Assembly: GCA_945878405.1 (NCBI GenBank)
Contig: CAMCTJ010000003.1
Span: 124,001 to 188,000 of the forward strand
Source of the DNA: Bdellovibrio sp. ZAP7
GTDB lineage: Bacteria > Bdellovibrionota > FAC87 > UBA2466
Direction: 5' to 3'
Length of the DNA: 64,000 nucleotides
The position numbers were made by a program, and so were the translations under genes. This document shows positions 8,597 to 16,055 of this stretch, piece by piece. Below the pieces are notes generated by a model that saw nothing but the letters and a program-made list of their open reading frames with translations, made no database searches and was not told the origin of the DNA. The stretch's first letter is position 1, and each line of letters begins with the position of its first letter.

Positions 8597-9174
8597 GGAT
8601 TGAGCCAGGTGCCCCGCACTTCTTTCGAAAGCAATTCCCACTGAGCTCGTTGGTGTCCCTCTGCTCGAAGAAACAACCAATCCATTTTTGATACCGTAAA
8701 AATCAAACGGCTAAAATTCTCTCTTCCGAAACTGGGCTCAACATTTTCAGACGGTAAATTGGTGGCAATCTCCTCACTGGGGGTTCCCGGAGCTGCTGGC
8801 CCTTGATAGCAACGTCTTGCTGAGGCCGTTGTTTTATTCCATGCAGACTCACTTAAATCCGACTTAGAATCTAATGAAAAAACTCCCTTCATGCGAAGTT
8901 GCCACCGATCATTGGGATCATAAAAAAGAAGCGAGCCTTGCGGCGCCTTTTCGATATCTCGACACTTAGGACTGCGCATATCGGTATGCATCCAGAGAGA
9001 GCCCTGCTTGGCGCTGGCCCCTCGAAGCACTAAGGTTCGAATCTCTGGCTCATTTTCTCGGACGGTCCCAACAGTCACCAAGTGCCAAGCTTCATGACGA
9101 GAAACAACTGCCTTCTCGATTTTTTTCCAGATGAGCTGGTACAAGTCTGAAAGGTTCAATGAATCAGTGTTCAT
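8593..9174 (-). CDS. Pyridoxamine 5'-phosphate oxidase family FMN-binding protein
   Basis: This is a 193-residue split-barrel flavin protein of the PNPOx-like superfamily (Alr4036-type by its overall pattern). Recognisable parts are the N-terminal helix, the strand HLVTVGTVRENEPEIRTLVL with the conserved Arg-Thr, LWMHTDMRSPKCRDI for phosphate binding, and the C-terminal signature region ending in RAQWELLSKE. True PNP oxidase activity is not certain, because the family includes heme and F420 binders. The start ATG overlaps the stop of the PAP2 gene by four bases (ATGA), so translation is coupled. In-frame extension upstream of 9174 runs inside that gene and was rejected. Confidence 0.8.
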   Translation of the reverse strand: MNTDSLNLSDLYQLIWKKIEKAVVSRHEAWHLVTVGTVRENEPEIRTLVLRGASAKQGSLWMHTDMRSPKCRDIEKAPQGSLLFYDPNDRWQLRMKGVFSLDSKSDLSESAWNKTTASARRCYQGPAAPGTPSEEIATNLPSENVEPSFGRENFSRLIFTVSKMDWLFLRAEGHQRAQWELLSKEVRGTWLNP

Positions 9175-10127
9175 ATTGAAGCTAGGTCTTCTGAGGTCCC
9201 CGGAACGATGATTCCCCTGCGCTTTAAGAGCCAATTCCAAATCATGTCCGTGCTGAAAGCCACTAAAAGGGCATAGAACGATCCCCAGAGAATATCTAAA
9301 ACATAATGGTGATTGAGATAAACAGCTGAAAAACACATGAGCAGATAGAAAACCGTTGTGAATGTTTTGAGCGATCCAAACCGAAATGCATAATAAACGG
9401 CCATCAGAGGATAAGCGATGTGGAGTGAGGGAATGGCTCCATGGACATCGGCTGAACGACCGTACCAATTTTCAAAAATCGGAAGTCCTAAAAGGGCATC
9501 AAAACGAGCACATCCCGCTAAATTTGCGGGAACATCTAGACGAGCGGGGCCCAAACCATAAAGAGCGACATACCACGGTGGCGAAGCGGGATACCAATAA
9601 TAAGTCGAGTATCCCAGCATGTTGACCCAGAAAAAGGCCCACATCACTTGAGGCGATCTTAAGAGAATACTTCGAGGGGGTCTCAGAGCCGTCCCTATTT
9701 TGCTATACCAAAATCTCCAAAGAGCAGCACAGATAACGTAGACCGGAATAAAAATGATGTAAGCGATCCCGCAAATGAAATCCAAAATAGAGTGAGTGTG
9801 GAGCTGCCACCATTCGTTGGGGGTCAATCGTCCTTGAGCTGTTTCAATTCCAAAAAAGAACTTATCAAACACATAAGGCTCTTCTACGTGGACCGCCATG
9901 CGAATGAAATCGGCGTAATAGCGTTGGGTATCGTAAATGATGTGAGTGAGAAATAACGGCAGTAAAAATTGAAAAACCGGTCGGGTCTTGGGGCCCCCGT
10001 AGTACAGAATCAAAGCTAAGGTGCTGACAACGATAAGGTCGTCTCGTAGACCTCTCAGTTGGTAAAGAATCAAAAGATAAGCAACATAAGTTGCAAAGGG
10101 CCACCAGTTTTTGGTTAGATTCTTCAA
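9171..10127 (-). CDS. PAP2/Aur1-like membrane phosphatase or phosphotransferase
   Basis: This polytopic membrane protein of 318 residues belongs to the PAP2 superfamily, inositolphosphotransferase (Aur1/Ipt1-like, PAP2_3) branch. The catalytic motifs are PSLHIAYPLMAVYYAF and, after one helix, NHHYVLDILWGSFYALL, with the nucleophilic and acid/base histidines; the K-x6-RP element is replaced by a diverged loop, as in Aur1 relatives. At least six hydrophobic segments are visible. The start is TTG at 10127, overlapping the previous stop (TTGA). It lies opposite a CDP-alcohol transferase operon, so a role in head-group transfer or lipid phosphate hydrolysis is attractive but not shown. Confidence 0.8.
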   Translation of the reverse strand: MKNLTKNWWPFATYVAYLLILYQLRGLRDDLIVVSTLALILYYGGPKTRPVFQFLLPLFLTHIIYDTQRYYADFIRMAVHVEEPYVFDKFFFGIETAQGRLTPNEWWQLHTHSILDFICGIAYIIFIPVYVICAALWRFWYSKIGTALRPPRSILLRSPQVMWAFFWVNMLGYSTYYWYPASPPWYVALYGLGPARLDVPANLAGCARFDALLGLPIFENWYGRSADVHGAIPSLHIAYPLMAVYYAFRFGSLKTFTTVFYLLMCFSAVYLNHHYVLDILWGSFYALLVAFSTDMIWNWLLKRRGIIVPGTSEDLASI

Positions 10128-10591
10128 AAGCTAATCGAAATTCCCACTCGAAAAATACTGGTCGTGTTATCTGGGATCAAATATCTACTCATACAGATGT
10201 AAATTCGATCGATTGCTTCTCCCGGGCGCAGAAGAAACCCGCCACCCCATTCCGGGTGTGTTCCCATTTCATCCCGATGAAACGTCCGGTATCCAAAAGA
10301 TCCCTCCACCGACAGTAGGCTTATGACCGGCAACATGATTGCTGCTTGATAATAGCTGGTCAAAAAACGTTTATCGGCACTGTCTTTGAGCGCGCTCGCC
10401 CCCAATCCCAAGCGTACGGCAACAGATCCCAAATCAATCTGCGGGCTCCAAGAGCCATCCAAAAAAGCACTGCTTTTCCAATCGGAAGGGGTAAAGCTGG
10501 AAGCTCCAAACGAAAAATTTTTCCACTCGAAGGTGGAGCCAAAGCCCGAAAGCGATGAAAACACTAAGATAAAAGCTAAAATTGCCCGCAT
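10124..10591 (-). CDS. Small exported beta-barrel-like protein of unknown function
   Basis: I do not recognise this 155-residue protein. It has a signal peptide (MRAILAFILVFSSLSGFGS) and then alternating polar/hydrophobic strands with many Gly, Ser and aromatic residues. It ends in VGISISF with a terminal Phe. These are traits of a small outer-membrane beta-barrel inserted by the Bam machinery. It is first in a three-gene operon with the PAP2-like and FMN-binding proteins, with start/stop overlaps at both junctions. The link may reflect a role at the outer membrane in lipid handling, but nothing in the sequence proves it. Confidence 0.6.
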   Translation of the reverse strand: MRAILAFILVFSSLSGFGSTFEWKNFSFGASSFTPSDWKSSAFLDGSWSPQIDLGSVAVRLGLGASALKDSADKRFLTSYYQAAIMLPVISLLSVEGSFGYRTFHRDEMGTHPEWGGGFLLRPGEAIDRIYICMSRYLIPDNTTSIFRVGISISF

Positions 10592-10740
10592 TTTTTCTCC
10601 TATAGCCAGCGGGCATCATAGAGACTTTCCGTTAAATTCTCAATGCCCACGGGCATGATGCGGAGAGTTATTTTAAGTTTGGGAAATTCCGATTGCTGGA
10701 GTGTTTTTTCTCCACTAAAACGTAAGAGCATTATCAAATG

Positions 10741-10843
10741 TGTGGCTCGGCCCTGCGCGAAAAATCCTTGTGAACCCCGTCAGGTCCGGAAGGAAGCAGC
10801 GGTAGCAAGACGGTTTCTGCGACGCAGGTTCCCCGAGCCTCCT
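10741..10843 (+). ncRNA. ffs: Signal recognition particle RNA (4.5S type)
   Basis: The conserved SRP domain IV loop core GTCAGGTCCGGAAGGAAGC lies at about 10779-10797, with the symmetric loop and GGAA tetraloop that bind Ffh. The closing helix is visible: GGCTCGG at 10744-10750 pairs with CCGAGCC at 10833-10839. The size of about 100 bases is that of a bacterial 4.5S RNA without Alu domain. Ends are approximate. Only 16 bases separate it from dnaX. The T-rich stretch at 10843-10849 after the closing helix could act as a weak terminator, or the RNA may be processed from a longer transcript. The ffs-dnaX order is also found in Firmicutes such as Bacillus subtilis. Confidence 0.93.
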
Positions 10844-10859
10844 GTTTTTGTTCCTGACT

Positions 10860-12530
10860 ATGGCGTACCTAGCAATTGCAAGAAAATGGCGACCCAGTCG
10901 CTTTGAAGATTTAGTAGGACAGAGCCATGTCGTTCAAACTTTAAAAAACGCCATTCAATTTAATCGAGTGTCACACGCTTACTTGTTTAGTGGTTCTCGC
11001 GGAATTGGAAAGACCTCGGTCGCTCGTATTTTTGCCAAAGCCCTTCGTTGTCCCAACGCAGTGAATGCAGTTCCTTGTAATGAATGTACGGAGTGTCTTG
11101 CGATTTCAGAGAGCCGTTCTGTAGACGTTGTCGAGATTGACGGAGCTTCTAATAACGGAGTCGAAGCGGTTCGAGGCATCCGAGATAATGTGGCTTATGG
11201 AGCCTCCTCAGGAAAATACAAGATTTACATTATCGACGAAGTGCACATGTTGAGTTTGAGCGCCTTCAATGCACTTCTGAAAACGCTTGAAGAGCCGCCT
11301 GCACACATCGTTTTCATTTTTGCTACGACGGAAGTTCAAAAAATCCCACTGACTATTTTAGGGCGTTGCCAACGTTTTGAATTTCGAAGGCTTACTCAAC
11401 TGCAAGTGATTGAACGCCTGAAGTATATTTTAGAATCAGAGAAAATGAGAATTGAAGAAGAGGGACTGAGGCTTATTGCGAGCTACAGCGATGGAAGCTT
11501 GCGAGATGCGCTCTCTTTGCTCGATCAGGTACTTTCCTTCTATAGCGGGGACAAAACGGGCCAATTACAGCTCACAGAAAAGCAAGTAGTAGAAGCCCTT
11601 GGAGTTACAGACACTAATTCCGCCTGGCTCTTGATAAATCATCTTGTCGACAAAAACATGAAGTCTGCACTCCAGCAAGTGAACGAAGTATATCGGTCAG
11701 GAGCCGATCTCAAGGGGTTCGCTGAAAGAGTTTTGGAACAATTGCGACTTCTTTATCTTAGCGTGGTTTCCATCGAGACTAAACAAGCTGTGAGCGCTGA
11801 TGAGCTAGATATTTCTTCGGGGCATTTTAATCGGGTTCAAGAGGCGGCTCAAAAAACAAATGTTCTACAAGTTGAGCGAATGTCTCAGATCATGGGAAAA
11901 ACAATCCAGCAACTTTCTTGGACGAGTCTTCCCCAATTCAATTTGGAAATGGCTGTCGTTCGAATGTGTAAATTAGATGATTTAGCGCAAATTGAATCTG
12001 GCCTTAAAGGCGAGGAATCAGAGCCAAAAAAGGCAGAACCCGCAGTCACAGCTGCGATTCCAGCGCCAGTATCTGTATCCGCCCCGGTTCCAGTAGCGAA
12101 ACCTGCACCGATGCCGGTCGCAACACCAGAACCCATTCAAGCACAGTCTTTTGAAAACAGCTGGAAGGGATTCGTAGATTTTGTGATGAAAAAGCGACCA
12201 CTCTTAGGGGCTCTTCTCACACACGCGCAATTCAGAATGGAAAAAGAAACCCATTATGTCTTAGCTTTTCCCGAGGGTAGTTTTTACGAAAAGCAATCCA
12301 TGGACTCCAAGAACTACAAAGATATCGGAGATGCTTTGAAAGCTTTTTTTGGTAAGGACACAACGTTTTCACTGTCCAACGCAACCCATTTAGCTGAAAA
12401 GAGTTTGGTACAACAACAGGATGATCACATAAAGGCCCTGAAGAAAAGTGCCCTGGAAAGTGAAGTGGTAAACGAAATGAAACAAGTTTTGGGGGCTGAA
12501 ATCGTGGATGTTCAGGTAGATTTGCCATGA
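10860..12530 (+). CDS. dnaX: DNA polymerase III subunits gamma and tau
   Basis: This is the clamp-loader ATPase subunit, 556 residues. Domain I carries Walker A GSRGIGKTS (residues 45-53), four zinc-binding cysteines at 64, 73, 76 and 79, the Walker B/DEVHMLS segment and the sensor region. A Pro/Ala/Val linker (about 393-425) leads into the tau-specific C-terminal domain. I chose ATG 10860 because MAYLAIARKWRP is the conserved N-terminus; no clear Shine-Dalgarno precedes it. A slippery heptamer at 12026-12032 with flanking signals could produce a shorter gamma product of 431 residues (separate entry). The stop overlaps recR by four bases. The ebfC/ybaB gene often found between dnaX and recR is missing. 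Confidence 0.96.
   Translation: MAYLAIARKWRPSRFEDLVGQSHVVQTLKNAIQFNRVSHAYLFSGSRGIGKTSVARIFAKALRCPNAVNAVPCNECTECLAISESRSVDVVEIDGASNNGVEAVRGIRDNVAYGASSGKYKIYIIDEVHMLSLSAFNALLKTLEEPPAHIVFIFATTEVQKIPLTILGRCQRFEFRRLTQLQVIERLKYILESEKMRIEEEGLRLIASYSDGSLRDALSLLDQVLSFYSGDKTGQLQLTEKQVVEALGVTDTNSAWLLINHLVDKNMKSALQQVNEVYRSGADLKGFAERVLEQLRLLYLSVVSIETKQAVSADELDISSGHFNRVQEAAQKTNVLQVERMSQIMGKTIQQLSWTSLPQFNLEMAVVRMCKLDDLAQIESGLKGEESEPKKAEPAVTAAIPAPVSVSAPVPVAKPAPMPVATPEPIQAQSFENSWKGFVDFVMKKRPLLGALLTHAQFRMEKETHYVLAFPEGSFYEKQSMDSKNYKDIGDALKAFFGKDTTFSLSNATHLAEKSLVQQQDDHIKALKKSALESEVVNEMKQVLGAEIVDVQVDLP
12012..12056 (+). promoter_or_regulatory. Candidate programmed -1 frameshift site in dnaX
   Basis: The heptamer AAAAAAG lies at 12026-12032 in the phase A AAA AAG relative to the dnaX frame (CCA-AAA-AAG, codons 389-391). 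A Shine-Dalgarno-like GAGGA sits at 12012-12016, nine bases upstream. A perfect 5-bp hairpin (CGCAG at 12041-12045 with CTGCG at 12052-12056) begins eight bases downstream. These are the three elements of the E. coli dnaX site in similar spacing. After slippage the -1 frame stays open for 40 codons and stops at TGA 12152-12154, giving a protein of 431 residues without the tau domain. This is inference from layout; transcriptional slippage on the six-A run is the alternative. Confidence 0.6.
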
Positions 12531-13132
12531 GAAATGAAAAACCTCAAAACCCACTGGAAAGACTCATTTTTGAGCTGAAGCGATTGCCCGGCATTGGCGA
12601 AAAAACAGCAACTCGCTTGAGCTATTTTATTTTACGGCAACCCGATTCTTTCGCTTTCGATATTTCAGAGGCCCTGAGAGACGCTCGAGAAAAACTTCAT
12701 AGTTGTGTTCAGTGTTGCACTTTCAGTGAGGCGCCCATTTGTCAGATTTGTTCTAATCCCCAGAGGACTGATGAAATCATTTGTGTGGTGGAAGAACCTT
12801 CTGACATCTTGGCATTTGAAAAGGCTCGCCAGTTTAATGGGAAATACCACGTACTCCATGGAGCCATTTCTCCTTTAGATGGTGTGGACGAGGGCAAGCT
12901 GAAAATTAAGCAGCTTCAGGATCGAATCAAAGAAGGTAAGGTCAAAGAAGTTATCTTGGCTACGAATCCTACTGTCGAAGGAGATACGACAGCTTTGTAT
13001 ATTGCCAGACTTATTAAATTCAATGACACTAAAGTTAGTCGGATTGCCCATGGGATTCCGGTGGGGGCGGAAATTGAGTATTTAGACGGCGCTACTCTAG
13101 GTAAGGCGCTTCAAAACAGGGTTTCGTTATAA
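12527..13132 (+). CDS. recR: Recombination mediator RecR
   Basis: This is the RecR ring protein of the RecFOR pathway, which helps load RecA on gapped DNA. It is 201 residues long, as usual. The N-terminal helix-hairpin-helix reads LKRLPGIGEKTATRLS, followed by a four-cysteine zinc finger (CVQCCTFSEAPICQIC). The Toprim domain begins at ICVVEEPSDILAFE, with the Walker B-like ATNPTVEGDTTALY and the C-terminal SRIAHGIPVGAEIEY. It is translationally coupled to dnaX (ATGA overlap at 12527-12530) and is followed after three bases by mglA. Confidence 0.96.
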   Translation: MRNEKPQNPLERLIFELKRLPGIGEKTATRLSYFILRQPDSFAFDISEALRDAREKLHSCVQCCTFSEAPICQICSNPQRTDEIICVVEEPSDILAFEKARQFNGKYHVLHGAISPLDGVDEGKLKIKQLQDRIKEGKVKEVILATNPTVEGDTTALYIARLIKFNDTKVSRIAHGIPVGAEIEYLDGATLGKALQNRVSL

Positions 13133-13135
13133 CGT

Positions 13136-13717
13136 ATGTCGTTTATTAACTACGCAGCCAAAGAAATTAACTGCAAGATCGTTTATTACGGACCAGGTCT
13201 GGGTGGAAAAACGACCAACCTCCAATACATTTACAACACCACTCAGGAAGCCCAAAAAGGAAAGATGATTTCCTTAACGGGAGATACGGAAAGAACCCTT
13301 TTTTTTGATTTTCTTCCCCTGAACATTGGGGAAATTCGTGGTTTTAAAACCCGATTTCATCTTTATACGGTTCCTGGCCAGCACTTCTACGATGCCAGTC
13401 GAAGACTCGTTCTTAAAGGGGTTGATGGGATCGTGTTTGTTGCGGATTCTCAATTGGAGAAAATGGAAGACAACCTAAACAGTTTAAAAAGTCTTGATCT
13501 GAATTTGAAAGAGCAGGGCTATGACCTTCACCATATCCCATTTGTATTTCAATTTAACAAACGAGATACAGACAATCCTATTCCGCTCAAGGTGCTCCAT
13601 GAACAACTCAATTCTTTTGGGGCTGAAGAGATTGAAGCCACTGCAGTTAAGGGGATTGGTGTTTTTGATACGCTAAAGGCCATTTCCAAACAGGTTCTTC
13701 GTTCTATCCGATCCTAG
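13136..13717 (+). CDS. mglA: MglA-type small Ras-like GTPase
   Basis: This is a 193-residue bacterial small GTPase of the MglA family, which sets cell polarity and motility in Myxococcus and binds polarity proteins in Bdellovibrio. The P-loop is GPGLGGKTTNLQYIYN near residue 20, with the family-specific extra residues. Switch regions follow in LFFDFLPLNIGEIRGFKTRFHL and YTVPGQHFYDASRR, then the NKRD base-recognition motif (FQFNKRDT). No MglB gene (GTPase-activating roadblock protein) is adjacent. It forms the last gene of dnaX-recR-mglA, so it may be co-expressed with replication and repair genes. Confidence 0.93.
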   Translation: MSFINYAAKEINCKIVYYGPGLGGKTTNLQYIYNTTQEAQKGKMISLTGDTERTLFFDFLPLNIGEIRGFKTRFHLYTVPGQHFYDASRRLVLKGVDGIVFVADSQLEKMEDNLNSLKSLDLNLKEQGYDLHHIPFVFQFNKRDTDNPIPLKVLHEQLNSFGAEEIEATAVKGIGVFDTLKAISKQVLRSIRS

Positions 13718-13746
13718 TTAATGCGCCGCATTCATTATTAAGTTAA

Positions 13747-13776
13747 TTTACAACGCCGATTCAATTTGCGAATATT
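13747..13776 (+). promoter_or_regulatory. Putative sigma70-type promoter of tRNA-Asn
   Basis: TTTACA at 13747-13752 (5 of 6 matches to the -35 consensus) is followed after 18 bases by AATATT at 13771-13776 (4 of 6). Next comes a GC-rich discriminator, GGGCCC, just before the tRNA 5' end at 13786. A GC-rich discriminator is typical of stringently controlled stable-RNA promoters. This is pattern matching only. Confidence 0.45.
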
Positions 13777-13785
13777 GGGCCCTGT

Positions 13786-13861
<76 letters not shown>

Positions 13862-13887
13862 TCTTCCTCAGAGTGAGCAAGCTTCTC

Positions 13888-14478
13888 ATGAAAAGTCTCA
13901 AATGGATTTTATTGGTACCGGTTTTGGTGTTTTTTTTCGTTTGGGTGGGACACCGAAAAAATATGCAGACATTGGAAACCCTTCCCAAAGTAATTGAGAT
14001 TCCAGCATTTGAATTGAAAAATCAGGACGGCGCTCTTTACGGAAATAAAAATCTTTTGGGTCGAGTGACACTCGTTAATTTCATTTTTACAAACTGTCCA
14101 ACCGTTTGTCCTTTGTTAACTCAAAAAATGAAAGAGATCACAAAAGAAGTTTCAGATCCCATCATTCAGTTTCTTTCCATTTCCGTCGATCCAGAAAATG
14201 ATTCGCCTGAGGTATTAAAAAAATATGGAGATAAATTTGGTGTAGATTGGTCTCGTTGGAATTTTGTAACAGGGCCGCTTGAAAAAATTTCAGAGGTTGT
14301 CGTCAAAGGATTCAAAATCGTCTTTATTCGCGACACAAAGGACATACTAGAAATTACTCATGGAGAGCACTTTGTTTTAGTAGATAAACAGGGAACTATC
14401 CGAGCCTATCGAATGATTTCCGACGAGGAATCAAAAAAAGAAGTGCTCAGACTTCTCGAACAATTAGCGAAAGAGTAA
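13888..14478 (+). CDS. SCO1/SenC family membrane-anchored copper protein
   Basis: This is a 196-residue thioredoxin-fold protein of the SCO1/SenC family, which inserts copper into the CuA site of cytochrome oxidase or reduces its cysteines. An N-terminal membrane anchor (residues 5-21) holds it on the periplasmic side. The copper ligands are C70 and C74 in FTNCPTVCPLL, and a histidine (probably H158) in EITHGEHFVLVDKQG. No cytochrome oxidase genes are nearby. The ATG at 13888 fits the anchor; a longer frame from 13813 would run over the tRNA and was rejected. Its tail overlaps the convergent gene by 15 bases. Confidence 0.9.
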   Translation: MKSLKWILLVPVLVFFFVWVGHRKNMQTLETLPKVIEIPAFELKNQDGALYGNKNLLGRVTLVNFIFTNCPTVCPLLTQKMKEITKEVSDPIIQFLSISVDPENDSPEVLKKYGDKFGVDWSRWNFVTGPLEKISEVVVKGFKIVFIRDTKDILEITHGEHFVLVDKQGTIRAYRMISDEESKKEVLRLLEQLAKE

Positions 14479-15528
14479 GTTCTTAAGGTCAGACAACTCC
14501 ATCTGCGGGTAAGTCATCGTAATACAGTGAATAGAACCATTTCCATTATCGGAAATTTCCTCTGTATCTAGAGGAATTACATCTAAACCAAACGACTTAT
14601 AAACCGCCAAAGCTTCGTCATCGTTTTCTTCATTGAATATGGGAACGAAAATTTTGTTTTCGATGCTGAGCGAGTTTACATAAGTTCGGTATCGGCCTCC
14701 TTGAGGGGAGGGCAGTACCCTGACTTCGTAACCGAGAGCTGAAAGCTGGGGCACGTAATTTTGAGTGTCCGTAAGAACGGTCGTGCTATTAATGAATTTG
14801 ACCCGTTCATCTGCGTGTCCGATGCCAGCTACGTGTTTCAAGCGTACAACCTGTCGACATCCATAAACCTCAGTAAAAACAGAATCAGGTATTTCTGCTG
14901 TGGGAAGTTTGTTTACAATCACGCAGTTACCTTTGGGATCTGTTACAAAATTGCCACCTTCAAACTGGTAGGGATTTTTTCCCAAACCGACGTGAAAGAA
15001 ACTTGCTAAGGCCGAGTCTGGTTCATCTCCCCCATAGTAAACAGCATCGATAGCACCCCATTTTTGTGAGTTGGTGGTGTCTTTAAGAAGAACCGGAAGG
15101 GGGGTGTTGTCTCGTGCCCAAATCGCTCTATCAGTGGCTCGATAAGTTAACCCGAGAACCTCTACATTGCTTTTTCCAGCAAGAGGCTCGTAATGATTTC
15201 TCAATCGTGACACCAAAGAAGGTTGATCCGTATAAACGATGAGTTTCACTCCCGCTGGCAGATTTGAAGCAAGAGCGTCTTTAATAATGTCTGTGTTGTA
15301 ATAGGTGTCTGAGTGGAAAAGAAGGTAACCCGTTTTCTCTATTTCAGAAAATGGACGCTCCACTTGAAGCTGAAGATTCGGACGCCAAGTAAAAATTCCC
15401 TGCGCTAACCGTTGATTGTGGTGGATCCCACGGAGTTCTTCCAAGGCAGAGGGCCCGATTGACTGTTTCGGGTAAGTTCCAAAAGAACAAATGCTTAAAA
15501 AACTAAGAACTAATAACGCCTTTTTCAT
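14464..15528 (-). CDS. Exported peptidylarginine/agmatine deiminase family protein
   Basis: This 354-residue guanidino-group-modifying enzyme belongs to the agmatine deiminase / Porphyromonas-type peptidylarginine deiminase family. A signal peptide (MKKALLVLSFLSICSFG) directs it out of the cytoplasm. The catalytic residues are in order: D140 in IWARDNTPLP, the GGNF loop at about 191, H238 and D240 in GIGHADERVKF, and the nucleophile C335 in NGNGSIHCITM. Bacterial agmatine deiminases are usually cytoplasmic, whereas the Porphyromonas enzyme is secreted and citrullinates proteins. The signal peptide therefore favours an extracellular or periplasmic protein, peptide or agmatine substrate. It is a single-gene unit, divergent from the next gene. 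Confidence 0.88.
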   Translation of the reverse strand: MKKALLVLSFLSICSFGTYPKQSIGPSALEELRGIHHNQRLAQGIFTWRPNLQLQVERPFSEIEKTGYLLFHSDTYYNTDIIKDALASNLPAGVKLIVYTDQPSLVSRLRNHYEPLAGKSNVEVLGLTYRATDRAIWARDNTPLPVLLKDTTNSQKWGAIDAVYYGGDEPDSALASFFHVGLGKNPYQFEGGNFVTDPKGNCVIVNKLPTAEIPDSVFTEVYGCRQVVRLKHVAGIGHADERVKFINSTTVLTDTQNYVPQLSALGYEVRVLPSPQGGRYRTYVNSLSIENKIFVPIFNEENDDEALAVYKSFGLDVIPLDTEEISDNGNGSIHCITMTYPQMELSDLKNLLFR

Positions 15529-15594
15529 TTAGGGCTCCTCTTCAAACTCTCATCCAAGACGCCGCGTGGCACAAAGTCAACGGTACAGTTTCTG

Positions 15595-15624
15595 TTGCTT
15601 TCTAAACGGCCTAAAACTTATAAT
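15595..15624 (+). promoter_or_regulatory. Putative promoter of the three-gene exported/VanZ operon
   Basis: A perfect -10 hexamer TATAAT lies at 15619-15624, 18 bases after a weak -35 TTGCTT (15595-15600). Transcription would start near 15631, giving a leader of about 26 bases before the ATG at 15657. Pattern evidence only. Confidence 0.45.
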
Positions 15625-15656
15625 TCCATTTTGTTTTTAAATAGTTAGGCAATCCT

Positions 15657-16055
15657 ATGGTTTGGATCATCTTTGCTTTTTCCTTGATGGCTTTTTCAGA
15701 TGTTTCTGATCGGTGCCGTGATTTCGGCGCACAGATGGATAGACACCTGGCCGATCAAATCAAGCTCCAGCAACAGAAGAAAGACCTCGAGGAAAAATTA
15801 AAGTCGGTGCTTCAAGAAGAAATCACGGCCCAAGTCGAAAAGCGCGACGCTTCTGAAGAACAGGGAGCTGCCACAACGGTTTACTACGAGCTTCGCAAAT
15901 CACGAATGGAGTCCGAGCGTTGGGCGAAAGTGATGGCCAGTCTTCGAACTGCGCATTGTGGGTTTTGCGAAAAGGAGTTGGACAAAAATGCGGTAGATTC
16001 GCAGTTTTGCCAACGTTGCCCAAAAGCCAAAATCTGTTCAGGTAAAGGATCGTAA
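15657..16055 (+). CDS. Exported coiled-coil protein with C-terminal cysteine cluster
   Basis: I do not recognise this protein of 132 residues. The N-terminus is a short hydrophobic stretch (VWIIFAFSLMAFS) that is probably a signal peptide. Residues about 30-65 are a Lys/Glu/Gln-rich coiled coil. The C-terminal 30 residues hold six cysteines (CGFCEKELD and FCQRCPKAKIC), which resemble a small zinc-ribbon-like or disulfide-stabilised module. It is the first gene of a three-gene operon with TAATG overlaps at both junctions, and the next gene is also exported. No function can be assigned. Confidence 0.6.
   Translation: MVWIIFAFSLMAFSDVSDRCRDFGAQMDRHLADQIKLQQQKKDLEEKLKSVLQEEITAQVEKRDASEEQGAATTVYYELRKSRMESERWAKVMASLRTAHCGFCEKELDKNAVDSQFCQRCPKAKICSGKGS

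Noticed and set aside
9175-9468. In-frame extension of the FMN-binding protein
   Set aside because: It lies within the PAP2-like gene; the ATG at 9174 overlaps that gene's stop as ATGA and homology starts there.
10643-10906. Open frame of 87 codons across the SRP RNA
   Set aside because: It is explained by the structured RNA gene and the start of dnaX; no protein features are seen.
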